A DNA stretch of 64,000 nucleotides from Sphingomonas sp. ATCC 31555 (GTDB lineage: Bacteria > Pseudomonadota > Alphaproteobacteria > Sphingomonadales > Sphingomonadaceae): assembly GCF_000282895.1 (NCBI RefSeq), contig NZ_ALBQ01000005.1:1-64000 (forward strand), written 5' to 3'. The first letter of the stretch is position 1; each line of letters begins with the position of its first letter. The translations under genes were made by a program, and so were the position numbers. Below, piece after piece: positions 24,203 through 32,585 of this stretch. The notes beneath the pieces are model-generated. The model did no database searches. It worked only from the letters and a program-made list of their open reading frames with translations, and had not been told where the DNA came from.

Positions 24203-26410
24203 ATGAAGCACGTGTTGCTTGTCGGCGCGGCCGTGATCGGCTGCGCCGCGGGGATGCCTGCCGCTGCGCAGGAATCCGCCGCTCCGGCCGAGCCGGTGCT
24301 GCAGGCGGAGTCCGCGGGGCAGCTGGGCGAGATCGTCGTCACAGCCCAACGCCGCACCGAGAACCTTCAGAAGGTGCCGATTGCGGCGACGGCGCTCGAT
24401 TCGGGCGAACTCAAAGCCAATGCGGTGGTCCGGCTAAACGATCTGCAGAACGCAACCCCCGCGCTGTCGATCACCGATGCCGGCATCACGTCTGCGATCA
24501 ACATCCGCGGCATCGGCCTGGCCAGCAACTCGCCGAACGTGACGGCGGGCGTCGCCACCTATGTCGACGGGCTGTTCCAGCCGCCGATCGTGCAGGCCAA
24601 CAGCTTTTACGATCTGGCGAGCGTGGAGGTGCTGCGCGGGCCGCAGGGCACGCTGGTGGGTAGCAACTCCACCGGTGGCGCGATCTTCATCAATTCGCGC
24701 AATCCCGACCTGAAGGACGTCAACGGCTATGTCGAGGGAAGCGGCGGCAACTGGGGCAATTACGGTGTGGAGGGCGCGCTCAACCTGCCGCTGGCGAGCA
24801 ACCTGGCGGTGCGCGGCGCCGGTTTCTATCGCGGCCATGACAGCTATTTCACCGATGTCGGTCCGTTCGCCAACCAGGCCGGCAAGCTGGACGAGAAGGG
24901 CGGCCGCATCGGTGTGTTGTGGGAGCCCGGCAGCTTCCGCGCGCTGCTCAAGACGCAGATCAACGATCGCGATATCGGCGGCTATGCCTATCGCCCGATC
25001 GCCGGCACCGAATTCGGCGCCTTCCGGGAGGGGGACATCTATACGCTGAGCTTCGACACGCCGGTGGCGATCCGCGAAAAGGCGTTCATCGCCAGCCTGG
25101 AACTGCGCAAGGAATTTGCCGGCGGCGTGGTTCTGCGATCGATCAGCGGCTATCAGAACAAGAAGATCGAAGGCGTCAACGACATCGATGCCTCCCAGGC
25201 TCCGGTGAGCGCCGGCGGGGGCATTCGCGAGGATTATTATGCGCGGGAACGCCAGTACAGCCAGGAATTGAACCTGATCTCGCCAGGCGGCGGGCAGTTC
25301 GAATGGATCCTGGGCGGCTATTTCCAGCGCAACAAGATCGATGTGCGCATCCGCCAGACCCAGGCCGGCTTCCCCACAGACATCGACCCGGAGAACCGCC
25401 GCACCACGCTGGGCGTGTTCGCGCAGGCGAGCTATCGGATCGTGCCGGACGTGCAGGTCCAACTGGGCGGACGCTATTCGCACTACAGGGCAAGCGGCGA
25501 GGGCGCGGTGCGGATCGGCGCGGGCATTCCCGGATTTCCGGCGGGCGGCCTGGCCGTGGCGGACCTGGCTGGATCCCATGAGGACGGGCGCGTGACCGGC
25601 AAGGCGGCGATCAACTGGACGGTCAATCCCGACCATCTGCTCTATGCTTTTGTCGCGCGAGGCTACAAGCCGGGCGGGTTCAACACCGTGAATTCGAGGT
25701 TCCGGCCCGAAATGGTGTGGAACTACGAGGTCGGCTGGAAGGCGAGCCTGCTCGACCGGCATGTGCGTACCCAGCTATCGGCCTTCTACAACCGCTATGC
25801 GGACTTCCAGTTCGAGATCGTCGAGCCGAGCACCGGCTTCAACGGGGTGCAGAACCTGTCCAAGGGCACGATCAAGGGCGTCGAGGCGCAGCTGCAGAGC
25901 AAGTTCGGCGGGCTCAGTCTGGACGGCAACGTCGCCTATGTGCACTCGAACCTCGCGGGCTTGTCCTTCGTCAACACGCGGCGGATCCCATCGGGCACGT
26001 TGGGGCCGCAATGCCCGGCCGGCACGCCTTCCAGTCCGCCGCTGTGTTTCGACTATCGGCCGGCGATCATCACCACCGCGGGGGGCCCGAACCTCTATTC
26101 GCCCGAATGGACCTTTGGCGGCAGCATCGCCTATGCCTTCGCGCTGCCGGGCGAGCGGACGCTGACCCCGCGGATCAACTACAGCTATGTCGGGCCGCGC
26201 TTCACCTATCTGGCCTATTCGCCGGTTTCCGATCGCATCGCAGGCTATGGCCTGATGTCGGCGCTCGTCACGCTGCGCAGCGGCCGGTTTCACCTCGAAG
26301 CCTATGGCACCAATCTGACCGGAGAGCGCTATGTCAGCGGCCAGTTCGGCCTGCGCGAATTTTACGGCGCACCCCGCGAATATGGCCTCCGCGCGGGGTT
26401 CACCTTCTAG
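24203..26410 (+). CDS. TonB-dependent outer-membrane receptor
   Basis: A 735-residue receptor with a signal peptide (MKHVLLVGAAVIGCAAGMPAAAQ), TonB box GEIVVTAQRR, plug motifs VPIAATALDSGELKANAVVRLNDLQNATPALSI, NIRGIG and LASVEVLRGPQGTLVGSNSTGGAI, and a C-terminal strand ending YGLRAGFTF (terminal Phe, as needed for barrel assembly). GGGAGAGGGA precedes ATG 24203. It follows the serine hydrolase by 22 bp, so the pair is probably translated from one mRNA. The substrate is not deducible; the AQRRTENLQKVPIA type is common in sphingomonads for aromatic or plant-derived compounds. Confidence 0.92.
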   Translation: MKHVLLVGAAVIGCAAGMPAAAQESAAPAEPVLQAESAGQLGEIVVTAQRRTENLQKVPIAATALDSGELKANAVVRLNDLQNATPALSITDAGITSAINIRGIGLASNSPNVTAGVATYVDGLFQPPIVQANSFYDLASVEVLRGPQGTLVGSNSTGGAIFINSRNPDLKDVNGYVEGSGGNWGNYGVEGALNLPLASNLAVRGAGFYRGHDSYFTDVGPFANQAGKLDEKGGRIGVLWEPGSFRALLKTQINDRDIGGYAYRPIAGTEFGAFREGDIYTLSFDTPVAIREKAFIASLELRKEFAGGVVLRSISGYQNKKIEGVNDIDASQAPVSAGGGIREDYYARERQYSQELNLISPGGGQFEWILGGYFQRNKIDVRIRQTQAGFPTDIDPENRRTTLGVFAQASYRIVPDVQVQLGGRYSHYRASGEGAVRIGAGIPGFPAGGLAVADLAGSHEDGRVTGKAAINWTVNPDHLLYAFVARGYKPGGFNTVNSRFRPEMVWNYEVGWKASLLDRHVRTQLSAFYNRYADFQFEIVEPSTGFNGVQNLSKGTIKGVEAQLQSKFGGLSLDGNVAYVHSNLAGLSFVNTRRIPSGTLGPQCPAGTPSSPPLCFDYRPAIITTAGGPNLYSPEWTFGGSIAYAFALPGERTLTPRINYSYVGPRFTYLAYSPVSDRIAGYGLMSALVTLRSGRFHLEAYGTNLTGERYVSGQFGLREFYGAPREYGLRAGFTF

Positions 26411-26423
26411 CAGTCGCGCGTAC

Positions 26424-26442
26424 TTGGTATTGTATTGGTATT
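26424..26442. repeat. Two TTGGTATT copies one helical turn apart
   Basis: TTGGTATT occurs at 26424-26431 and 26435-26442, 11 bp apart, in the 139-bp gap between two TonB receptor genes. Spacing of one DNA turn places both copies on the same face, as for a regulator that binds direct repeats. Confidence 0.45.
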
Positions 26443-26549
26443 TTCATCGATCCGTCTTGGTCGTGTAGCCGGGGCGTCATGGCGGGCGCCTAGCGACCCG
26501 GCTTGAGAAGCGTCCCCACAGGACGCCCCGCCATCCAAGGGGACCATCG

Positions 26550-28928
26550 ATGCATTTCCGCACCGGCAGCGCGCTCGTCGCGCTCCAGCTTTTCGCCATG
26601 CCTGCGGCGTTCGCACAGGCGCAGACCGACACTGCCGAGGCGGCCGCCGGCACGAGCGAGCAGATCGTGGTGACCGGCACACGCGATCGCGGGCGCACCC
26701 AGTTCGATACGCTGGCGCCCGTGGACGTGCTGTCAAACGCGATGCTGGAATCGAGCGTGTCGGGCGACCTGAACGATACGCTGGCGCAGCTGCTGCCCTC
26801 GTTCAACGTCCAGCGCCTGCCGGCCGCAGACGGGCAGGCCTTCGTCCGCCCCGCCAGCCTGCGCGGGCTTTCGGCCGACCAGACGCTCGTGCTCGTCAAC
26901 GGCAAGCGATACCATCGCTCGGCGCTGCTCGGCACGCGCGGCGCACAGGCGCCCGATCTCGCCGGCATTCCAGGCCACGCGATCGGCCGCGTCGAAGTGC
27001 TGCGCGACGGCGCTTCGGCGCAATATGGATCGGATGCAATCGCCGGCGTGATCAACCTGCTGCTCGACGACAAGCCGGGCATGTCCGCTTTCGGCCAGGC
27101 ATCGCGCTACTATGCCGGCGATGGCAACGAATATCAGTGGGGGTTGCGCGGCGGCCTGGCGCTGGGCGCGCGCGGCAGCATCGTCGTCACCGGGCAATAT
27201 GATCATGCGGAGGCGACCTCGCGCACCCGCCAGCGCCCCGACGCGATCGCCTTCCAGGCGGCAAACCCGCAGCTGTCGGTGCCCAATCCGGTGCAGCGCT
27301 GGGGCCAACCCGACCAGGAGCGTGTCGGCGGATCGGTGAACGCGCATTATGACCTGGTGGACGACGCGACGCTCTATGCGTTCGGGACGCTGCAGAGCGG
27401 CGAGGGCGTGACCGACTTCAACTGGCGCAACCCGTCGAACACTGGTTCGGTGTACAATGCCAGCACCGCCTTTCCCGGCTTTTCGTTCGCCAAGCTGTAT
27501 CCGGTGGGCTTTACCCCGCGATTCGGCACCCGTTTCGCTGATTATCAGGGCGTAACCGGGGTGCGCGGCGATGCCAGCGACCGTTTCCACTACGACCTGA
27601 GCGCATCGCAGGGGCAGAGCCGGATCGACTATACGCTGAACGAGAGTCTCAACGCGTCGCTTGGGCCGAACAGCCCGACCAGCTTCTATCTCGGCCGGCT
27701 CACGCAGCGCGAGTTCAACCTCAACGCCGACTTTGTCTATCGCCTGCCGGTGGGCATGGGCGCGCCGGTGAACGTCGCATTCGGCGGCGAGCGGCGCGTG
27801 GAAATCTATCGCGTCGGCGCCGGCGATCCGGCGTCTTATGCGGTCGGGCCCGGCGCAGCGACGGGCCTGGCGCCCAATGCCAACGGCTTTCCCGGATTCA
27901 GCCCCGCTCAGGCGGGCGAATGGAGCCAGCGCAGCTATGCCGGCTATGTCGATCTGGAATGGGCGCCGGTGCAGGCGCTGACGCTGGGCGCGGCCGGCCG
28001 CTACGAGGATTTCTCGGCATTCGGCGACACCTTTACCTACAAGCTGGCCGGCCGGTTCGAGCCAGTGCACGGGCTGGCGGCGCGGCTGACCTATTCCACC
28101 GGCTTCCGCGCGCCCACCCCGGCGCAGCTCAACACGCGGCAGGTGACGCAGGGGCTGGATACCCGCACGTTGCAGGTGTTCAACCAAGGCCGGCTTTCCC
28201 CCAGCGATCCGATCGCGGTGGCGCTGGGCGCCAAGCCGCTGACCCCGGAAAAGTCGCGCACCCTGACGGCAGGGCTGGTGGGCCAGACCGATTTCGGCCT
28301 GGGCGCGACGATCGACCTCTATCAGATCGACCTGGACGATCGGTTCGGCCAATCGGCCACCTTCGCGGTACCGGCGAGCTTCGCCAATCCCGATCGATTC
28401 ACCTCGGTGAGCTATTTCACCAACGACTTCGATACGCGCACGCGCGGCATCGATGCGGTGCTGAGCTATGCCCGCCCGGTGGGGCCGGGCCGGGCGAATG
28501 TGAGCCTGGCCTATAACTACAACCAGACGCGGGTGCGCAGCGGCACGACCGCGGCGATCGCCAATGCCACCCAGCGCCGCATCTTCCAGGAGCGGCTGCC
28601 CCAGCACAATGCGACGGGCACGCTATCCTATGATGTCGGGCCCGTCGGCGTGATGCTGCGCGGCCGCTATTATGGCGCCTGGACCGACGTGACCGGCAAC
28701 GCCACCGGCGAGCTGTTCCAGCGCTTCGGCAGCATCGCGCTGTTCGACGCATCGGTGAGCGTGCGCGTCGCCAAGGCGCTGACGCTGCGGGCGGGCGCGG
28801 AGAATCTGTTCGATACCTATCCGGCGGAGGCGACGAACCAGGCCAATCGCGGCCTGATCTACTCGCGCAACGCTCCCTATGATACCGATGGCGGCCAATA
28901 TTATGGCCGGTTGGAGCTGCGCTTCTGA
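26550..28928 (+). CDS. TonB-dependent outer-membrane receptor coupled to a PLP enzyme
   Basis: A 792-residue receptor with a signal peptide (cleavage near AFAQA), TonB box EQIVVTGTRDR, and plug motifs VDVLSNAMLESSVSGDLNDTLAQLLPSFNVQR, SLRGLSADQTLVLVNGKRYHRSALL and IGRVEVLRDGASAQYGSDAIAGVINLLL. The barrel ends in YYGRLELRF with terminal Phe. This plug type (short TxRDRGRTQFD, ADQTLVLVNGKR) differs from the receptor just upstream. The stop overlaps the next gene start (TGATG, one base shared), so translation of the receptor and the PLP enzyme is coupled. Confidence 0.92.
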   Translation: MHFRTGSALVALQLFAMPAAFAQAQTDTAEAAAGTSEQIVVTGTRDRGRTQFDTLAPVDVLSNAMLESSVSGDLNDTLAQLLPSFNVQRLPAADGQAFVRPASLRGLSADQTLVLVNGKRYHRSALLGTRGAQAPDLAGIPGHAIGRVEVLRDGASAQYGSDAIAGVINLLLDDKPGMSAFGQASRYYAGDGNEYQWGLRGGLALGARGSIVVTGQYDHAEATSRTRQRPDAIAFQAANPQLSVPNPVQRWGQPDQERVGGSVNAHYDLVDDATLYAFGTLQSGEGVTDFNWRNPSNTGSVYNASTAFPGFSFAKLYPVGFTPRFGTRFADYQGVTGVRGDASDRFHYDLSASQGQSRIDYTLNESLNASLGPNSPTSFYLGRLTQREFNLNADFVYRLPVGMGAPVNVAFGGERRVEIYRVGAGDPASYAVGPGAATGLAPNANGFPGFSPAQAGEWSQRSYAGYVDLEWAPVQALTLGAAGRYEDFSAFGDTFTYKLAGRFEPVHGLAARLTYSTGFRAPTPAQLNTRQVTQGLDTRTLQVFNQGRLSPSDPIAVALGAKPLTPEKSRTLTAGLVGQTDFGLGATIDLYQIDLDDRFGQSATFAVPASFANPDRFTSVSYFTNDFDTRTRGIDAVLSYARPVGPGRANVSLAYNYNQTRVRSGTTAAIANATQRRIFQERLPQHNATGTLSYDVGPVGVMLRGRYYGAWTDVTGNATGELFQRFGSIALFDASVSVRVAKALTLRAGAENLFDTYPAEATNQANRGLIYSRNAPYDTDGGQYYGRLELRF

Positions 28929-30202
28929 TGACGGAACTGGATCGTCGTTCGCTGCTGGCGGGCGGGCTGGCGCTGCCGGCGCTTGGGCTTGGCACCGCGG
29001 CTGAGGCGGCGGACGACGATCGCTACTGGCGCGAGATCGCCGGCCAGTTCACGCCGCCCGCTGATGTGGTGCAGCTGGAGAACGGCAATTGGGGCATGAT
29101 GCCGCGCCCGGTGTTCGAAGCCTATCAGGCGCAGCTGGCGCGCGTGAACCGCGACACCAGCTTCTATGCCCGGCGCGGCATGAACCGCGACCTGATCGCG
29201 GCGCGCGACGCGGCGGCGGCGGCGATGGGCGTCGGCGCGGACGAACTGGTGCTCACCCGCAACGCCACCGAGGCGCTGGAGACGCTGATTCTGGGTTATA
29301 ACCGGCTGCAGCCCGGCGATGCGGTGCTCTATGCCGACCTGGATTACGACAGCGCGCAGGCGTGCATGGCGAGCCTCGCCCACCGACGGGGCGTGCAGGT
29401 GGTGAAGATCGACCTGCCCGAGCCTGCCACGCGCGCGGCGGTGATCGACGCCTATGCGGCGGCGCTGGCCGCCAACCCGCGGCTCAAGCTGATCCTGCTC
29501 ACCCATCTCACCCATCGCACCGGACTGGTGCTGCCCGTGCGGGAGATCGCCGCGCTGGCGCGGGCACGTGGAGCCGACGTGATCGTCGATGCGGCGCACA
29601 GCTGGTGCCAGATCGATGTCGCCATCCCCGATCTCGACTGCGACTTCGTGGCGATCAACGGGCATAAATGGCTGGGTGCCCCGCTGGGCGTCGGCTTTCT
29701 GCACGTCCGCCGGGCCGCGCTGGGCAGAATCGACCGCCATCCCGCCAACGCGGCGGGCGGGCCGGATACGCTGTTCGCGCGGGTGCATCTCGGCACCTAT
29801 GACTTCGCTGCGAGCCTGACCGTGCCGGCGGCGCTCGCCTTTCAGCAGGCGATCGGCAGCGCCCGGCGTGCCGCACGGCTGCGCGCGCTGCGTGACCGCT
29901 GGGTGGCGCGGGCGCGGCAGGTGCAGGGAATCGAGGTGCTGACGCCCGACGATCCGGCGGCACATGGCGCGATCACCGCGTTTCGGGTGCAGGGCGTTAC
30001 CGCCAGTGGCGCCAATGCGGCGCTCGCCGGCCGGCTGCTCGAGCGGCATCGCATCTTCACTGTGCACCGCGACGGCATCGCGCGTGGTGCCTGTGTGCGG
30101 GTGACGCCTGCGCTGTTCAACACGCCCGCGGACATGGACCGGCTGGCCGCGGCGCTGCCCGATCTGGTGCAGTTCGCCCGCGACCGGGCGTCGCCAAACT
30201 GA
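28928..30202 (+). CDS. Tat-exported class V aminotransferase-fold PLP enzyme (CefD/PvdN-like)
   Basis: A 424-residue fold-type I PLP enzyme of the isopenicillin N epimerase-like class V family. Asp221 in VIVDAAHSW and the Schiff-base Lys247 in AINGHKWLGAPLG are in place, with RNATEALETLILGY upstream for phosphate binding. The N-terminus MTELDRRSLLAGGLALPALGLGTAAEA carries a twin-arginine signal, so the enzyme would be exported with bound cofactor. Tat-exported relatives are known (PvdN of Pseudomonas modifies pyoverdine in the periplasm). Its start overlaps the TonB receptor stop by one base, suggesting that it acts on the receptor's cargo, perhaps a peptide or amino-acid conjugate. Confidence 0.88.
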   Translation: MTELDRRSLLAGGLALPALGLGTAAEAADDDRYWREIAGQFTPPADVVQLENGNWGMMPRPVFEAYQAQLARVNRDTSFYARRGMNRDLIAARDAAAAAMGVGADELVLTRNATEALETLILGYNRLQPGDAVLYADLDYDSAQACMASLAHRRGVQVVKIDLPEPATRAAVIDAYAAALAANPRLKLILLTHLTHRTGLVLPVREIAALARARGADVIVDAAHSWCQIDVAIPDLDCDFVAINGHKWLGAPLGVGFLHVRRAALGRIDRHPANAAGGPDTLFARVHLGTYDFAASLTVPAALAFQQAIGSARRAARLRALRDRWVARARQVQGIEVLTPDDPAAHGAITAFRVQGVTASGANAALAGRLLERHRIFTVHRDGIARGACVRVTPALFNTPADMDRLAAALPDLVQFARDRASPN

Positions 30203-30257
30203 CATGTCGACGGCATAGGAGCGGCCATCCCGCCCCGCTCCCCAAACGCCGAGAAAG

Positions 30258-31742
30258 ATGCCGCAAATCGCGACGCCCGCAACAGAAGGCCGATTGCTGG
30301 CCTATGCTACCGGCAATTTCGGCAAGGCGCTGGTGTTCGGCGGCGCGGATCTGACGATCCTGTTCCTGTTGACCGATGTGCTCGGCCTGGGTGGCGGCGA
30401 AGCGGCGGCGCTGATGCTGTTCGCCATCGCCGGCGACCTGATCTTCGACCTGCTCGCGGCGCGGCTGGTGATCCGCTGGCGGGCGGCCGGCAGAGGTTAT
30501 TCCTGGGTCGTCGGCATCGCCGCGATGCCGTGCGGCGGCGCCTTCGCGCTGATCTATGCGATGCCGGCGCTGGGCATGCACCGCGCGGCGATGCTGGCGG
30601 TTGCGATCCTGGTGTTTCGCGGCGCCTATGCGCTGGTCGACGTGCCGCACAACGCGCTGATGGCGCAGGTGACCAGCGACAGCCGGGCGCGTGGGCGCGT
30701 ATCGGGGTATCGGCTGTTGTTCAGCACCGCGGCCGCGCTTGCCATCGCGACGCTGCTGACGCCGCTGGTGCAGCAGGCGGGCCATAGCCGGCATTTTGGC
30801 GGGCTGGCGCTGACCGGACTAGCCGCCGGCCTGGCCTTTGCCCTGACCATGCTGCTGTGCGCCTGGGCATCGGGCGGGCAGGGACGTGGCGATCGCGGCC
30901 CGGCCGCGCTGCGCGGAGACGGCATCGCCGTGCCGCTGCGCGACCCGATGGTGCTCGCGATGGGCGCGCTGGCGCTGCTGACCGGCTTTGCCGCGCCGGC
31001 ATTCGGGCGGATGCTGCTGTATCTGGGCACCTATGTCGTCGATCGTCCCGGCGCGGTGACGCTGCTGCTGGGGGCGCTGACGATCGGGCAGTTCGGCGGG
31101 GTGCTCGGCTGGACGGCGCTGACTCATCGGTTCAGCAAGAGCGGCCTGCTCGGCGCCGGCCATGCGGTGAGCGTGGTCGGCCTGGCGGGCTTCGGGCTGT
31201 GCCTGGGCTGGCCCGCCGGGCAGATGGCCGCCGCGGCCGTGATCGGCTTCGGCTTTGCCAGCGTGTTCATGCTGCCCTGGGGACTGCTGGCCGACGCGGT
31301 GGACGTGGTCGAATGGCGGCACGGGCGGCGGTTCGAGACCGGGCTGTTCGCCTTCTACCTGGTGCTGGTGAAGGCGAGCGGGGCGGCATCGACGGCGGCG
31401 ATCGGCGGGGTGCTGAACGCCATAGGCTACACGCCCGGCGCGGCGCAGCCGATCGCGGTGCAGATCGGGATGCTGGGCCTGGGCCTGGGCCTGCCGCTGG
31501 TAGGCGGCGTGCTTGCGGTGCTGCTGCTCCGCCGGTTCACGCTCGATCACGGACGGCACGCGCGGCTGGTGCGGGCGTTGCGCCGGCGTCAGGCGGGTGC
31601 GGACCCGGTTTCCGGATTGAAGCGGGGATTGGAGAAATCGAGCGGGGAGGGCGTGACCTTGGCGGGCGCTACCGCGCTTTCCGCCCAGGCGCGGCAGAGC
31701 ATGTCGCGCAGCATCGCAGCGCCTGCCGCCGTGCGTTCGTAG
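30258..31742 (+). CDS. GPH-family (MFS-type) sugar transporter
   Basis: A 494-residue polytopic inner-membrane protein with about 12 hydrophobic segments up to residue about 430. The glycoside-pentoside-hexuronide:cation symporter pattern is visible: YATGNFGKALVFGGADLTILFLLTDVLGL at the start, VDVPHNALMAQVTSDSRARGRVSGYR in the first loop and LPWGLLADAVDVVEWRHGRRFETGLFAFYLVLVKASGA in the later part. It would import a small glycoside or peptide-sugar with a cation. It follows the PLP enzyme by 55 bp and may complete the uptake route. The last 50 residues are unlike the family and are encoded where the gene overlaps the 3' end of the opposite-strand nuclease gene by 154 bp. Confidence 0.85.
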   Translation: MPQIATPATEGRLLAYATGNFGKALVFGGADLTILFLLTDVLGLGGGEAAALMLFAIAGDLIFDLLAARLVIRWRAAGRGYSWVVGIAAMPCGGAFALIYAMPALGMHRAAMLAVAILVFRGAYALVDVPHNALMAQVTSDSRARGRVSGYRLLFSTAAALAIATLLTPLVQQAGHSRHFGGLALTGLAAGLAFALTMLLCAWASGGQGRGDRGPAALRGDGIAVPLRDPMVLAMGALALLTGFAAPAFGRMLLYLGTYVVDRPGAVTLLLGALTIGQFGGVLGWTALTHRFSKSGLLGAGHAVSVVGLAGFGLCLGWPAGQMAAAAVIGFGFASVFMLPWGLLADAVDVVEWRHGRRFETGLFAFYLVLVKASGAASTAAIGGVLNAIGYTPGAAQPIAVQIGMLGLGLGLPLVGGVLAVLLLRRFTLDHGRHARLVRALRRRQAGADPVSGLKRGLEKSSGEGVTLAGATALSAQARQSMSRSIAAPAAVRS

Positions 31743-32566
31743 ATCAGGCCGCGCACGTCGCGATCGGCGGGGTTGCCGAAGCCGTCGCGCTTTTCGAGTT
31801 GATAGACGGTCTCCAGCTTGTCGCCGGCGCGATCGAGAAAGGCGAGCACGGCATCGAACATGTCCCCCTCCCGGTGCGCCAGAGCGCCGATACGCGGCGC
31901 GACATCGGCGACGCTGAGGCCGATGGCATCGACAAAGCGGCTTTCGAACCGGCCATGGATGCTGCGGTCGCGGGTATAGCCATGGGGATTGGGCCCGATC
32001 CAGCCATCCGAATGGATCGAATCGTGCAGCGGTTGCGAACCGTCGCCGATATAATGGCCCAGCCGGATCACCTGGAAGGCGCAATGCTGTTCGGGCACCG
32101 CGGCATCCTCGCCCTTGGCCTGCGCGGCGCGCACCGCCCGCATGCAGACGATCAGCCGATCATAAGCTTCCATCGCCGCGTAGGGCAGCGTGCCGGTCCA
32201 GCGGACGTTGGTGCGCGCGGCGGCGGCCGGATCGCTGGCCTTGATCGTTTCGCGATGCTTGTAGAGCGCCAGGATGAACTCGAAGCGCGAGCGGGGGATC
32301 GGCTTCAGGAAGGCGAATTGCTCGCGGAACCAGCCATGGTTCGGATCCTCATCGATCTTCGAGAAGGATTCCGCATCGCCGCGCCAGGTATCCGGCAGCG
32401 AGGCCGAGGCGGCGATATAGTCGGCATAACGCTGCAGAAAGACCGGGCCGTCCTCGGGGATCGCCTGGAGCGCCGCGCGATCGATCACTGCATGGGCGGT
32501 GTTGCCCCAGGCATGGGCGATTGCGGGGCACAGCAGCAGGGCGGCGGCCAAAGCGAAGCGGCGCAC
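31589..32566 (-). CDS. S1/P1-nuclease / zinc phospholipase C-fold secreted protein
   Basis: A 325-residue exported protein. From GTG 32566 (AAGGA six bases upstream) the signal peptide ends AIAHA, so the mature protein begins Trp-Gly-Asn-Thr-Ala-His. Trp1 and His6 are exactly the first zinc ligands of P1 nuclease and phospholipase C. Further ligands fit HYIGDGSQPLHDSIH (HxxxD...PLH) and the early DEDPNHGWF region. Family members hydrolyse single-stranded nucleic acids and 3'-nucleotides, or phospholipids; the sequence alone does not decide. It is last in the TonB receptor-YdcF-nuclease operon, 19 bp after ydcF, and overlaps the transporter gene tail on the other strand. Confidence 0.85.
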   Translation of the reverse strand: MRRFALAAALLLCPAIAHAWGNTAHAVIDRAALQAIPEDGPVFLQRYADYIAASASLPDTWRGDAESFSKIDEDPNHGWFREQFAFLKPIPRSRFEFILALYKHRETIKASDPAAAARTNVRWTGTLPYAAMEAYDRLIVCMRAVRAAQAKGEDAAVPEQHCAFQVIRLGHYIGDGSQPLHDSIHSDGWIGPNPHGYTRDRSIHGRFESRFVDAIGLSVADVAPRIGALAHREGDMFDAVLAFLDRAGDKLETVYQLEKRDGFGNPADRDVRGLIYERTAAGAAMLRDMLCRAWAESAVAPAKVTPSPLDFSNPRFNPETGSAPA

Positions 32567-32585
32567 GGCGGTTCCTTTCCGGCGA

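Noticed and set aside
26733-28607. 624-codon minus-strand frame
   Set aside because: Shadow of the TonB receptor at 26550-28928.
22912-30202. Beta-lactam biosynthesis or resistance cluster
   Set aside because: Class C beta-lactamase fold and CefD-like enzymes here have export signals and esterase/PvdN-like features; there is no ACV synthetase, IPN synthase or AmpR-type regulator.
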